From assembly GCF_041154505.1 (NCBI RefSeq), contig NZ_AP028672.1, positions 5,620,501 to 5,684,500 on the forward strand: 64,000 bases of DNA, read 5' to 3'. Below, in pieces: positions 43,942 to 53,718 of this stretch (the first letter of the stretch is position 1; every line of letters starts with the position of its first letter). A program made the position numbers and the translations under genes. Origin of the DNA: Acidovorax sp. A79 (GTDB lineage: Bacteria; Pseudomonadota; Gammaproteobacteria; Burkholderiales; Burkholderiaceae_C). A model generated the notes under the pieces. It did not search any database and was not told where the DNA came from. It was given only the letters and a program-made list of their open reading frames with translations.

Positions 43942-46683
43942 TTATTCGGCGAGTGCACGGGTCACGACCTCGCGCACGTCGTTGGAGAGCGCGGGCCTGG
44001 CGGCAACACGGGCGATGGCTTCGCGCGCGGAGGTGCGCCAGGGGGCTGCGAGTTTCTTCCAGCGGTCCAGGGCCCGGGCCAGGCGTGCGGCCACCTGGGG
44101 ATTGATGGCGTCCAGCTCGATCACGCGGTCGCTCCAGAACACGTAGCCCGCCGCGTCTGCGCGGTGGAAGGCGCCGGGGTTGGCGCTGCAGTAGCTGAAG
44201 ATCACGCTGCGCGCGCGGTTCGGGTTCTTCAGGCTGAAGTCAGGGTGCTGCATGAGCTGGCGCACGGCGGGCAGCACGTTGCCGCCACGGTCCGGCGCGC
44301 CGGCCTGCAGCGCGAACCACTTGTCGATGACCAGGGGTTCGTCCTTGAACAGCGCATGGAAGCGTGCCAGGGCAGGGGCCGCCAGTTCACTGCCGCTGGC
44401 CACCAGGGCGGTCAGTGCGTTGAAGCGGTCCGTCATGTTGCTGGCCACCTTGAAGCGCTGGTAGGCCTTGCCGGGCCAGACCACATCGCCCGTCTTCTGG
44501 GCGGCGATGCACAGCATGTGCAGCGCCAGCCCGCTGAGCGCGCGGCGGCCCGAAGAGACAGGATCGGGGCTGTAGCCGCCGGTGTCCTGGTTCTGCTCCC
44601 AGGCCGACTCCCAGTCCGCCTGCAGCGACAGGGCCAGCTGTTCGCGCATGGCTTCGCGCACGGCGTGGATGCGCTGCGGGTCCACCACATCGAGCTGCTC
44701 GGCGATGTAGGTCTCGGACGGCAGGGTGAGCACGAGTTCCTTGAAGGCTGCATCCAGCAGGGGGTTGCGCAGCACCGCGCGCATCGCTTCCACAAACGCG
44801 GCCGGCAGGATCTGGTGATCAAAATGGCCCCCAGCGCTTGTCTGTTGTGCGCTGTCAGCTATTGCATTGATAGCAATGCGCAGTGCCAGACGCTGGCCCG
44901 CTTCCCAGCGGTTGAAGGCGTCGGCATCGTGCGCCAGCAAGGTGAGCAGCTGGGCATCGGTGTAGTCGATGTCCAGCACCACGGGCGCGCTGAAGTTGCG
45001 CAGCAGCGAGGGCACGGGTTCGCTGTCCAGGTCCGTGAAGGTCAGCGTCTGCGAGGCTTCGGTCAGCACCACCACGCGCGAGGCTGCCTGCGCGGCGCCT
45101 TCGCCCGCCAAGTGAAGGGGCAGGGGGGCGCCGCTGTCGCTGAGCAGGCCCAGCTCCACGGGGATGACGAAGGGTTCCTTGGCGGGCTGGCCGGGCGTGG
45201 GGGCGCAGCTTTGCGACAGCGTGAGCGCATAGCAGCGCGTGGCGGCGTCGTAGCGGCCCGTGGCCCGCACGCGCGGCGTGCCTGCCTGGCTGTACCAGCG
45301 CTTGAACTGGGGCAGCAGGCGTGCCAGGTCGCTCGCGGGGTTGGCATCGGCGATGGCCTGGGCGAAGTCGTCGCAGGTCACGGCCTGGCCGTCGTGGCGC
45401 TCGAAGTACAGCTTCATGCCCCTGGCGAAGCCGTCGCGGCCCACCAAGGTGTGCATCATGCGCACCACCTCGGCACCCTTTTCGTAGATGGTGACGGTGT
45501 AGAAGTTGTTGATCTCGACGTAGCTGTCGGGGCGCACCGGGTGGGCCATGGGGCCCGCGTCCTCGGGGAACTGGGCGGTGCGCAGCACGCGCACGTCCTC
45601 GATGCGCTTGACGGCGCGGGCCGAGGGGCTGCCCGCCAGGTCCTGGCTGAATTCCTGGTCGCGAAAGACGGTCAGGCCTTCCTTCAGGCTCAGCTGGAAC
45701 CAGTCGCGGCAGGTCACGCGGTTGCCGGTCCAGTTGTGGAAGTATTCGTGGCCCACCACGCTTTCGATGTTGGCGAAGTCGGTGTCGGTGGCCGTGGCCT
45801 CGCTGGCCAGAACGTACTTCGTGTTGAAGATGTTCAGGCCCTTGTTCTCCATGGCGCCCATGTTGAAGTCGCTGGTGGCGACGATCATGAAGCGCTCCAG
45901 GTCCAGCGGCAGGCCGAAACGGGCCTCGTCCCAGGCCACGCTGTACATCAGCGAATTCATGGCGTGTTCGGTCTTGCCCAGGTCGCCGGGGCGCACGTAC
46001 ACCTGCAGCAGGTGCTCGGTGCCCGAACGGCTCTTGATCTTCTGCTCGCGGGCCACCAGCTTGCCCGCCACCAGGGCGAACAGGTAGCAGGGCTTCCTGT
46101 GCGGGTCCACCCACTTGGCGAAGTGGCGGCCGTCCTCCAGGTCGCCGCTGTCCACCAGGTTGCCGTTGGACAGCAGCACCGGGTACTGGGCCTTGTCGGC
46201 GCGCAGGGTGACGGTGTAGCTGGCCATCACGTCCGGGCGGTCCAGGAAGTAGGTGATGCGGCGAAAGCCCTCGGCCTCGCACTGCGTGAAGAACGTGCCC
46301 TGGCTCACGTACAGGCCCATCAGGTGCGTGTTCTTGGCGGGGCAGCAGGTGGTGAAGATCTCGAGCGCGAAGGCGTCCGTGCCCGTGGGCAGGTTCTCCA
46401 GCACCAGGCGCGAGCCCTCCATCTTGAACGAGGTGCCCTGGCCGTTGACCAGCACGCGCGCCAGGTTCAGGTCCTCGCCGTCGAGCTTGAGCGGCTGCTC
46501 GGCCACCTCGGGGTTGCGGCGCAGCAGCATGCGGTTGAGCACGCGGGTCTTGGCGGGGTCCAGGTCGAACGTGAGCTCGACGCTGTCGATCCAGTAGGCA
46601 GGCGCGGTGTAGTCCTCGCGGCGGATGGCGACGGCCGGGCCGGCGCCTTCTCCGCTTCCGTCGGCTTTATGCAGTTGCAACAT
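43942..46683 (-). CDS. pepN: Aminopeptidase N (M1 family)
   Basis: This 913-residue zinc metalloprotease has the exopeptidase motif GAMEN ([10 protein letters not shown]), the zinc motif HEYFHNW with the distal glutamate in [14 protein letters not shown], and the C-terminal helical domain of the PepN (DUF3458) type. It trims peptides in the cytoplasm. A family A repeat is carried in frame at residues about 604-622 ([18 protein letters not shown]). Its start lies 17 nt inside the preceding HAD gene. Confidence 0.95.
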   Translation of the reverse strand: MLQLHKADGSGEGAGPAVAIRREDYTAPAYWIDSVELTFDLDPAKTRVLNRMLLRRNPEVAEQPLKLDGEDLNLARVLVNGQGTSFKMEGSRLVLENLPTGTDAFALEIFTTCCPAKNTHLMGLYVSQGTFFTQCEAEGFRRITYFLDRPDVMASYTVTLRADKAQYPVLLSNGNLVDSGDLEDGRHFAKWVDPHRKPCYLFALVAGKLVAREQKIKSRSGTEHLLQVYVRPGDLGKTEHAMNSLMYSVAWDEARFGLPLDLERFMIVATSDFNMGAMENKGLNIFNTKYVLASEATATDTDFANIESVVGHEYFHNWTGNRVTCRDWFQLSLKEGLTVFRDQEFSQDLAGSPSARAVKRIEDVRVLRTAQFPEDAGPMAHPVRPDSYVEINNFYTVTIYEKGAEVVRMMHTLVGRDGFARGMKLYFERHDGQAVTCDDFAQAIADANPASDLARLLPQFKRWYSQAGTPRVRATGRYDAATRCYALTLSQSCAPTPGQPAKEPFVIPVELGLLSDSGAPLPLHLAGEGAAQAASRVVVLTEASQTLTFTDLDSEPVPSLLRNFSAPVVLDIDYTDAQLLTLLAHDADAFNRWEAGQRLALRIAINAIADSAQQTSAGGHFDHQILPAAFVEAMRAVLRNPLLDAAFKELVLTLPSETYIAEQLDVVDPQRIHAVREAMREQLALSLQADWESAWEQNQDTGGYSPDPVSSGRRALSGLALHMLCIAAQKTGDVVWPGKAYQRFKVASNMTDRFNALTALVASGSELAAPALARFHALFKDEPLVIDKWFALQAGAPDRGGNVLPAVRQLMQHPDFSLKNPNRARSVIFSYCSANPGAFHRADAAGYVFWSDRVIELDAINPQVAARLARALDRWKKLAAPWRTSAREAIARVAARPALSNDVREVVTRALAE
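44817..44874 (-). repeat. Family A repeat inside pepN
   Basis: Minus-strand reading gives GCTATCAATGCAATAGCTG, ACAGCGCACAACAG, then ACAAGCGCTGGGGGCCATTT and TGATC. It is a full-length, well-conserved copy that keeps the pepN frame and adds about 19 residues to the C-terminal helical region. Confidence 0.75.
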
Positions 46684-47341
46684 GGAGGCTCTCCAGAAAG
46701 TCGGTGTTCATGAGTTCGGTGTAGTCGCGCACGGCGGCCAGCACGTGGGGTCCGGCCAGTTCCTGCGCGCTGTGCGTGCTGCAGATCGCCACGGCGCGCA
46801 TGCCCGCGCGGCGCGCGGCTTCGATGCCGAAAGGCGCATCCTCGAAGACGATGCAGTGTGCGGGGCTGGCGCCGATGCGGCGCGCCGCCTCCAGGAAGAT
46901 CGCGGGCTGGGGTTTGCCGGGCAGGCCTTCGTCGCCGCGCACGATGGCCAGGGGCGCGGGCTCCAGGCCCAGGCGTGTCATCGCGAACTGCACGTTGTGG
47001 ATATCGCCGGCGGTGCCCACGGCCACTTTCAGGCCGCGTTCGCCGAGCTGCGCGGCAAAGCGGCGAAAGCCCGCCACTTCGGTGAAGCGGGGCCCGAACA
47101 GCTCGCGGTAGATGTCTTCCTTCTCGCGGGTGAGCGCGTCGGCCTCATCCTGCGGCACATCGCGGCCCAGCAGCTCGCGGATGCACTCGGTGCCGTTGCG
47201 GCCCGTGGTGCGCGCCATGAGATCGGGCACGTCGATGTCCATGCCGCGGCGCCGGGTGAATTCGACCCAGGCCTTGGCGTGCCAGGGCATGGAGTCGATC
47301 ATGGTGCCGTCCATGTCGAAGATGATGGCCTCGGCGTGCAT
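46667..47341 (-). CDS. HAD family phosphatase (beta-phosphoglucomutase-like)
   Basis: This 224-residue HAD hydrolase has motif I IIFDMDGTMIDS, a helical cap (about 20-85), motif II VAVGTAG, motif III lysine in GLPGKPQPAIFLEAA and motif IV VFEDAPFGIEAAR. It dephosphorylates or isomerises a small phosphorylated metabolite; the substrate is unknown. Its ATG overlaps the prfB stop (TGATG) and its end overlaps pepN by 17 nt, so all three are translationally coupled. Confidence 0.9.
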   Translation of the reverse strand: MHAEAIIFDMDGTMIDSMPWHAKAWVEFTRRRGMDIDVPDLMARTTGRNGTECIRELLGRDVPQDEADALTREKEDIYRELFGPRFTEVAGFRRFAAQLGERGLKVAVGTAGDIHNVQFAMTRLGLEPAPLAIVRGDEGLPGKPQPAIFLEAARRIGASPAHCIVFEDAPFGIEAARRAGMRAVAICSTHSAQELAGPHVLAAVRDYTELMNTDFLESLHVATA

Positions 47342-48445
47342 CACACGCCCTGCTTCAGGCTGGCTTCGATGAACGCGTCCAGATCGCCGTCCAGCACCTT
47401 CTGCGTGGCCGATATCTCGACGTTGGTGCGCAGGTCCTTGATGCGGCTGTTGTCCAGCACGTAGCTGCGGATCTGGTGGCCCCAGCCCACGTCGGTCTTG
47501 GTGTCCTCGAGCTTTTGCTGCTCTTCCTGGCGCTTGCGCATCTCGTGGTCGTACAGGCGCGAGCGCAGTCGCTGCCACGCGATGTCGCGGTTGCCGTGCT
47601 GGCTGCGGCCGTCCTGGCACTGCACCACGATCCCGGTGGGGATGTGCGTGAGGCGCACGGCCGAGTCGGTCTTGTTGATGTGCTGCCCACCCGCGCCGGA
47701 GGCGCGGTAGGTGTCGGTGCGCACGTCGGCCGGGTTGATGTCGATCTGGATCGAGTCATCGATCTCGGGGTAGACGAACAGGCTGGCGAAGCTGGTGTGG
47801 CGGCCGCCCGACGAGTCGAACGGGCTCTTGCGCACAAGGCGGTGCACGCCGGTTTCGGTGCGCAGCAGGCCGTAGGCGTATTCGCCCTCGACCTTGATCG
47901 TGGCGCTCTTGATGCCCGCCACGTCGCCCGGGGTTTCTTCCTCGACGGTGGTCTTGAAGCCCTTGCGCTCGGCGTACTTGAGGTACTGGCGCAGCAGCAT
48001 GCTGGCCCAGTCGCAGGCCTCGGTGCCGCCGGCGCCGGCCTGGATGTCCACAAAGCAGTTGAGCGGGTCGGCCTCGTTGCTGAACATGCGGCGGAATTCC
48101 AGCTCTTCGATGAGCGGGCGCAGCTTGGCCGTCTCGGCCTCGATGGTCAGGAGGCCGGGTTCGTCGCCTTCTTCCTTGCTCATTTCATAGAGCTCGGTGT
48201 TGTCGGCCAGCTCGCGCGTGAGCTTGTCGAGCGTGAGCACGACGGAGTTCAGCGACTTCTGTTCCTTGCCCAGCTCCTGGGCCTTCTTGGGATCATTCCA
48301 GACCGAAGGGTCTTCCAGCGACGCGTTTACCGTGCGCAGGCGTTCGAATTTGGCATCGAAGTCAAAGATACCTCCGTAACTCTTGCGTGCGCAGGGCCAG
48401 GTCGCCGAGGGTGGTGCCGATGAGGTTGATGCGTTCTGCGTCCAT
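47341..48445 (-). CDS. prfB: Peptide chain release factor 2, programmed +1 frameshift
   Basis: RF2 reads UAA and UGA stops. The frame starts at ATG 48445 ([18 protein letters not shown]) and meets TGA at 48362-48364 after 27 codons. CTTTGAC with an upstream Shine-Dalgarno-like GGAGG is the classic autoregulatory slip site. After +1 slippage the second frame continues ([13 protein letters not shown]) to TGA 47341-47343. The GGQ motif ([17 protein letters not shown]) and the SPF stop-codon recognition motif ([13 protein letters not shown]) are present. Total about 367 residues, as expected. Confidence 0.97.
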
Positions 48446-48580
48446 GATTCTTGTCCTGTGTGTTCTGTGGAATAACCAGCGATTTTCTCATGGGACGGCA
48501 CCGCGCCCCGGCAAAGCCCCCAGGCGGGCCGCCCGCCCGGGCCGCCTTGGCCCGTGGTGGCGCCATCGGATGCCGGGTCT

Positions 48581-48640
48581 TTCAAAAATGATAGCTGCCA
48601 GCGCTTGATGGATAAGCGCTGGAGGCCATTTTTGCTTGAA
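48581..48640 (+). repeat. Dispersed repeat family A, copy 8 (near consensus)
   Basis: TTCAAAAATGATAGCTGCC, AGCGCTTGATGGATAAGCGCT and GGAGGCCATTTTTGCTTG give the clearest family pattern, with the perfect stem CCAGCGCTT/AAGCGCTGG. It lies between the hydrolase stop and prfB. Confidence 0.85.
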
Positions 48641-48646
48641 GGCTGC

Positions 48647-49555
48647 TCAGGAGGGGGCGAGAAACTGCTCGATGAGCTGTGCCACCTGCCCGGGCTGGTC
48701 GTGGTGCAGCATGTGCCCGGCGTCCTGCACGACGGCGGTGCGCACGTCGCGCACATGGGTCAGGCGCTGGTGGTATTCCTCCAGGCTGTACTTGCCTTTC
48801 CACCACTGGCCCAGGCTGTCGTCGCTGGCCTCCACGGCCAGCACGGGCGCGGAGATGCGGCCGTACAGCGCGAGCGCCTCGTCCAGCCGGTAGAGCTGCG
48901 CGCTGGTGATCTTGTGGGCCGGGTCGCCCAGGATTTCCCACTGGCCCTGCGCGTTGGGCCGGGCCCAGTGGCCGGCCAGCCACCGGGCCTTGTCTTCGGA
49001 CAGGCGCGGGTTGGTCTTCATGAGGCGGCGGGCCACGCCGTCCTGGCTGTCGTAGGTCTTGAGGGCCAGTTCGCCGCTGCGCAGCTGCTTGAGCTCGTCG
49101 ATCCACTGCGCATAGCGCCTGGGCGCCTGCTCGGGCCGCGAGGCGGGCATGCCGAAGCCCTCCAGGTTGACGAGGCGGCGGATGCGCTCGGGCCGCACGC
49201 CCGCGTACATCATGGCGATGTTGCCGCCCATGCTGTGGCCCACGAGGTCGATGGCTTCGCCGGGCGCGCAGTGGTCCAGCAGCAGGTCCAGGTCGGCCAG
49301 GTAGTCGGCAAAGAAGTAGTGGTCGGCCTGGGCGGCGGAGGTCAGGCCGAAGCCGCGCCAGTCGGGCGCGATGATGCGGCGCTCCTGCCGCAGCGCGTCC
49401 ACCGTGAACTGGTAGGACGCGCTCACGTCCATCCAGCCGTGCAGCAGGACGAGGGTGGGCAGCGCGCTGTCCTCGGGGCCCCAGTGGCGGACGTGGTAGT
49501 TCAGGTGGCGCAGGGGCAGCGTGCTGCTGCGGGAGGGCTTGAGCGGGGTGTACAT
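48647..49555 (-). CDS. Alpha/beta hydrolase
   Basis: This 302-residue protein has the alpha/beta hydrolase layout: oxyanion motif [12 protein letters not shown], nucleophile elbow [12 protein letters not shown], an acidic residue in [11 protein letters not shown], and the catalytic histidine in [12 protein letters not shown]. The substrate is unknown. ATG 49555 begins the homologous part; no clear ribosome site is visible, so the start is less certain. Confidence 0.87.
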   Translation of the reverse strand: MYTPLKPSRSSTLPLRHLNYHVRHWGPEDSALPTLVLLHGWMDVSASYQFTVDALRQERRIIAPDWRGFGLTSAAQADHYFFADYLADLDLLLDHCAPGEAIDLVGHSMGGNIAMMYAGVRPERIRRLVNLEGFGMPASRPEQAPRRYAQWIDELKQLRSGELALKTYDSQDGVARRLMKTNPRLSEDKARWLAGHWARPNAQGQWEILGDPAHKITSAQLYRLDEALALYGRISAPVLAVEASDDSLGQWWKGKYSLEEYHQRLTHVRDVRTAVVQDAGHMLHHDQPGQVAQLIEQFLAPS

Positions 49556-49895
49556 GGGCGGCGGCGCGAAGTGGGGCGGCAGGAAAGTCCCGCAAAGCCC
49601 AGGGCCTGCGGGTGCCCCCGGATGGTAATGGGGCGGCCGGATGCCTGCCGCCCTCGGTGTCGCCTGCGCGGCTGGTGGCTCAGCGGCGATGCGGTGGACT
49701 TGCGGGTGGACCCGGACGGTCCTTGCCGATGGACGTGTTGTGGTCGGAGCCCTCGATCGCCCCGCCGGCAAGGGCGGCAGCCAGCTCGCGCGGGATGGCG
49801 GGGCAGGGGCCTTCGGGCATGGCGAGGCGGCCTGCAGAGCACGGCGAAATCCATTATTCTGCGCAGTCCTTCGTTTGCCCGTACTCCTTCTTCCC
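49556..49895. other. 340-nt divergent spacer without a recognised gene
   Basis: It is GC-rich, between the alpha/beta hydrolase and the aldo/keto reductase. Open frames on both strands do not resemble proteins I know. CCATTATTCT near 49850 could include a -10 element for the reductase gene. Confidence 0.3.
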
Positions 49896-50957
49896 ATGCA
49901 AAAAATCCAACTCGGCACCAGCGATCTGCAGGTCACTCCCATCTGTCTGGGCACCATGACCTTTGGCGAGCAGGTGGGTGAAGCCGATTCGCACGCCATC
50001 CTGGCGCGCTCGCTCGACCGTGGCGTGAACTTCATCGACACGGCCGAGATGTACTCGGTGCCCGCCAGGGCCGAGACCTTTGGCGCCACCGAAACCATCA
50101 TCGGCAACTGGTTTGCCCGGAACCCCGGCGCGCGCCAGAAGCTGGTGGTGGCCACCAAGGTGGCGGGTCCTTCGCGCGGGATGCCCTGGGTGCGCGAAGG
50201 CAAGGGCATGGCCGCCGCCGACATCGTGGCGTCGTGCGAGGGCAGCCTGCGCCGCCTGCAGACCGACGTGATCGATCTCTATCAGATCCACTGGCCCGAG
50301 CGCCACGTGCCTGCCTTTGGCAACCTGTACTACGACCCGGCCAAGGAAACGTCGCAGAACCCCATCCGCGAGCAGCTCGACGCGCTGGCGGGCCTGGTCA
50401 AGGCCGGCAAGGTGCGCCACATTGGCCTGTCGAACGAAACACCCTATGGCGTGCACGAGTTCGTGCGCCTGGCCGAGCAGCACGGCCTGCCGCGCGTGGC
50501 CACGGTGCAGAACCCGTATTGCCTGATCAACCGGACCTGGGAAAACGGCCTGGATGAAACCTGCCATCGCTTGAATGTCGGGCTGCTGGCGTATTCGCCC
50601 CTGGGCTTTGGCCTGCTGACGGGCAAGTACGACGGCAGCGGCCTCACCGGCCCGGGTGCCCCGCAGGGTGCGCGCATCGCCACGTATGAATCCGTGCGCA
50701 AGCAGCGCTGGGGCCGCCCCGAGGCGCTGGCCGCCGCGCGCCGCTACAACCAGCTGGCCCGCGACAACGGCCTCACGCCCACCCAGATGGCGCTGGCGTT
50801 CTGCTACACCAAGTGGCAGGTGGCCAGCACGATCATCGGCGTCACGTCGGTGGCGCAGCTCGACGAAGACCTGAACGCCTGGGGCACCCAGCTGCCGCCC
50901 GAGGTGCTGCAGGCGATCGACGCGATCCGCTGGGAAGTGCGCGACCCGGCACTGTAA
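49896..50957 (+). CDS. Aldo/keto reductase (Tas-like)
   Basis: This 353-residue NADPH-dependent oxidoreductase has the AKR barrel with the catalytic set D, Y, K, H: FIDTAEMYSVPA (D and Y), VVATKVAG (K) and YQIHWPE (H). NADPH-binding residues lie in the C-terminal ASTIIGVTSVAQLDEDL. Length and the long loop (ERHVPAFGNLYYDP) fit the E. coli Tas subgroup. The physiological substrate is unknown. A family B repeat follows the stop. Confidence 0.9.
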   Translation: MQKIQLGTSDLQVTPICLGTMTFGEQVGEADSHAILARSLDRGVNFIDTAEMYSVPARAETFGATETIIGNWFARNPGARQKLVVATKVAGPSRGMPWVREGKGMAAADIVASCEGSLRRLQTDVIDLYQIHWPERHVPAFGNLYYDPAKETSQNPIREQLDALAGLVKAGKVRHIGLSNETPYGVHEFVRLAEQHGLPRVATVQNPYCLINRTWENGLDETCHRLNVGLLAYSPLGFGLLTGKYDGSGLTGPGAPQGARIATYESVRKQRWGRPEALAAARRYNQLARDNGLTPTQMALAFCYTKWQVASTIIGVTSVAQLDEDLNAWGTQLPPEVLQAIDAIRWEVRDPAL

Positions 50958-50960
50958 GGG

Positions 50961-51066
50961 CTCCCCCTGAGTCGCCTGCGGCGCCTTCCCCCTTGAAGGG
51001 GGACGAAACCCTCGCTGCGGGGCGGCCCTTGCCTGGTGTCTCTCGCCTGGGGCCGCGCCAGTTTTT
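50961..51066 (+). repeat. Dispersed repeat family B, copy 2 (near consensus)
   Basis: It starts 3 nt after the reductase stop: CTCCCCCTGAGTCGCC, CCTTCCCCCTTGAAGGGGGA (a CCCCCTT/AAGGGGG hairpin), CCTCGCTGCGGGGCGGCCCT, CTCGCCTGGGGCCGCGCCAG and a T-run. The end of the M20 gene is convergent from the other side. Confidence 0.8.
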
Positions 51067-51098
51067 CAGGCCACGCGCAATGGGTCGCGGCCAGTAGC

Positions 51099-52529
51099 TC
51101 ACGCCGTCGCTGGGGCTTCTTGTGTGTTCGGCGCGCCGGCTTTCCACGGCACGCCTTGGGCCTCGCCCAGGTCCCAGAACAAGCCCGCCATCACCGCCAG
51201 CCCTTCGCGCGCCACGGAGGCCAGCAGATGCTCGTTGGGCGCGTGCTGGGCACAGGCCGGGTACGAATGCGGCACCCACAACGTGGGCAGGCCCAGCTGG
51301 TCGGCGAAGATGTCGTTGGGCAGCGAGCCCGCCAGGTTGGGCAGCAGCGTGGCGCGCTGGCCCGCGCTGGCCTGCAGCGATGCCAGCGTCCAGTCCACCC
51401 AGGGGTTGTGCAGGTCCAGCCGCGTGGCGCCGCACACCATGCCCATGCCGATGGCCACGTCGGTGAAGCCACGGGCGTCCAGGTGTTCGCGCAGCGTGCG
51501 CTCGACGTTGCGCCAGTCGGTGCCCACCACGAAGCGCAGCTGGCAGTGCGCCACCGCACCGGACGGAATGGCATTGACCGGGCGCTGGGGAGAGCCCGCG
51601 CCCAGGGCCAGCACTTCGAGCGTGTTCCAGCCCACCAACTGCTCGGCCGGCGTGAGGCCCGGCTCGCCCCAGCCGGGCGTGAGCGCGGGGTCGTCGGCGC
51701 CTGCGCCGATCACCACATCCTTGAGGGCTGTGCGCAGCTTGCCGGGCACCGCGGGCGGCAGCAGGCCCTTGACGAGGATGCGGCCTTTGGCATCGACGAG
51801 CGTGGCCAGCGCGTGCGTGAGCACGGTGGCCGGATTGGCCAGCACGCCACCCCAGTTGCCCGAGTGATAGGCCTTGTCGCGGCTGCGCACGGTGAGCGAG
51901 AAGTTGATCGCGCCGCGCGAGCCCAGGAAGAGGGTGGGGTGGCCCGCATTCACGCGCGGGCCGTCGCTGGCGACGAACAGGTCGGCCTTCAGCGCGTCGC
52001 TGTGCTGCTCGCAGAACGCGCCCAGGCCGGGCGAGCCGGCCTCTTCGCCCATCTCCATTATCAAGGTCACGTTGTAGCCCAGCCGGCCGCCGCGCGCCTC
52101 GATGGCGTGGGCCAGGGCCGCCAGGCTCACCGTGTGCTGGCCCTTGTTGTCGGCGGTGCCACGGCCATACCAGCGCTCGCCCTCGATGGTCAGTTCCCAG
52201 GGCGAGAGGCCTTCGCGCCAGTTGCTCTCCTGGCCATTGACCACGTCGCCGTGCCCGTAGGTCAGCACGGTCGGCAGGGCCGGGTCTTCCACGCGCCGGG
52301 CGATGAGGAAGGGCCCGCCCAGGGGCGAGGGATTGTCCAGCACCTGGCATTCGAAGCCCAGGGGCGCAAGCCACGGCACCATTTCGTCGGTGAGGTAGGT
52401 GCGCAGTTCAGGCGGCACCTTGCCGGTGTCGCTCTCGGTGCGCCAGGCCACGCGGCGGCGCAGGTCGCCGGCAAAGCGGCCGTCGTCGAAGTAGCGCTGG
52501 ACGTTCTGGATCAGTTGCTCTCGGTTCAT
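51099..52529 (-). CDS. M20 family metallopeptidase
   Basis: This 476-residue di-zinc hydrolase has YGHGDVVNG with the first metal histidine and aspartate, GRGTADNKGQH with the bridging aspartate, and EMGEEAGSPGL with the catalytic glutamate pair. The last metal histidine is probably in ACAQHAPNEHLL. A dimerisation domain spans about 220-360. It likely cleaves a dipeptide or N-acyl amino acid. It sits 21 nt upstream of the Bug-type gene in the same direction. Confidence 0.9.
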   Translation of the reverse strand: MNREQLIQNVQRYFDDGRFAGDLRRRVAWRTESDTGKVPPELRTYLTDEMVPWLAPLGFECQVLDNPSPLGGPFLIARRVEDPALPTVLTYGHGDVVNGQESNWREGLSPWELTIEGERWYGRGTADNKGQHTVSLAALAHAIEARGGRLGYNVTLIMEMGEEAGSPGLGAFCEQHSDALKADLFVASDGPRVNAGHPTLFLGSRGAINFSLTVRSRDKAYHSGNWGGVLANPATVLTHALATLVDAKGRILVKGLLPPAVPGKLRTALKDVVIGAGADDPALTPGWGEPGLTPAEQLVGWNTLEVLALGAGSPQRPVNAIPSGAVAHCQLRFVVGTDWRNVERTLREHLDARGFTDVAIGMGMVCGATRLDLHNPWVDWTLASLQASAGQRATLLPNLAGSLPNDIFADQLGLPTLWVPHSYPACAQHAPNEHLLASVAREGLAVMAGLFWDLGEAQGVPWKAGAPNTQEAPATA

Positions 52530-52550
52530 CGTGTTCTCCTTTTGTCAGCT

Positions 52551-53540
52551 TCACTCCACCACGATCTGCGCGCGGTGGGCCAGCGCACGGTAGCGGCCGA
52601 TCTCGTCGTCGATCACGGCGCGCGTGGCCGCGGGCCCCAGGTGCACGGGTTCCATGCCCTGGGCGCGCATCTGCTCCTGCATGCCGCTGTCGCGGGTCAC
52701 GGCCTCCACGTCAGCCACCAGCTTCCTGATGATGGCCGCCGGTGTCCTGGCGGGTGCGGCAATGGCATACCAGGCGTCGAACACCGCATCGGGCAGCTTC
52801 AGTTCTTCCACCGTGGGCACGCCGGGCAGCATGCTCGAGCGCGATTTGCCCGCAATCGCCAGCGCGCGCAGCTTGCCGGCCTTCACCTGCGGCGCGGCGG
52901 CGGCCACGGTGTCGATGCCGAGCTGGATTTCCCCGCCGATGAGGGCCATCAGCGACTGGCTGCTGCCCCGGTAGGGCACGTCCTGCAGCTTGATGCCCGC
53001 GGCCTGCTCCAGCAGCGCCCCCGCCAGGTGCGGGCCCGAGCCGGAACCGAACGTGGCGTAGTGAATGCCCTTGGGCGCGGCCTTGGCTGCGGCGATCAGC
53101 GCGTTCAGGTCCTTGTAGGGCGCGGTGGCGCTGACCACCAGCACCAGGGGCGCGCGGGCCACGGTGGCCACGGGCACCAGGTCCCTGGCGGGGTCGTAGG
53201 GCAGCTTGCTGCGCAGGGCCGGGTTCACCGTGTAGCTGGTGGAGCCAGACACCAGCAGCGTGTAGCCGTCGGGGTCTGCCCGCACCACGGCCTCGGTCCC
53301 GATGATGGTGGAGGCCCCTGGCTTGTTGTCGATGACCACGGGCTTGCCCAGGCGCACCGACAGCTTCTGGCCCAGTGCGCGGGCCACGGCATCCGTGCCG
53401 CCGCCGGGCGGAAAGGGCACGACCATGCGCACCGGGCGCTGGGGCCACGCATCGGCGGGCGCCGCCGCCTGGGCATGGGAGAGGCTGGCGGCGCAGGACA
53501 GGGCGGCGGACAGCAAAGAGGCTTGAACAAGGCGTTTCAT
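52551..53540 (-). CDS. Bug family tripartite tricarboxylate transporter substrate-binding protein
   Basis: This 329-residue periplasmic protein has a signal peptide (about 1-23, cleavage at SHAQ) and the Bug/TctC pattern: [61 protein letters not shown] and [19 protein letters not shown]. It captures a carboxylate or similar solute. No TctA/TctB membrane subunits are adjacent, which is common for Bug proteins. It is divergent from a LysR regulator and likely in one operon with the M20 peptidase upstream of it in the minus-strand reading order reversed (Bug first, then M20). Confidence 0.92.
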   Translation of the reverse strand: MKRLVQASLLSAALSCAASLSHAQAAAPADAWPQRPVRMVVPFPPGGGTDAVARALGQKLSVRLGKPVVIDNKPGASTIIGTEAVVRADPDGYTLLVSGSTSYTVNPALRSKLPYDPARDLVPVATVARAPLVLVVSATAPYKDLNALIAAAKAAPKGIHYATFGSGSGPHLAGALLEQAAGIKLQDVPYRGSSQSLMALIGGEIQLGIDTVAAAAPQVKAGKLRALAIAGKSRSSMLPGVPTVEELKLPDAVFDAWYAIAAPARTPAAIIRKLVADVEAVTRDSGMQEQMRAQGMEPVHLGPAATRAVIDDEIGRYRALAHRAQIVVE

Positions 53541-53718
53541 GCGGACTCCGGAAGGTGGGGCCCGTGGCGCAGGCGGTGCCACCTTGAAGGCGGCACCGCT
53601 GTGGCACACGGCCATGGGTGAATTGGAGCCTTAAACCATGCAAGATGGGCGCCGGTTTACCATTGCCATGGATAGAGATTTGGCAATTGACCATTCTCTT
53701 TTTGTTCATTTCCCCACC

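Noticed and set aside
48647..50224. Longer version of the alpha/beta hydrolase reaching to 50224
   Set aside because: The extra 223 residues overlap the divergent aldo/keto reductase gene, are low-complexity and match nothing; the hydrolase begins at 49555.
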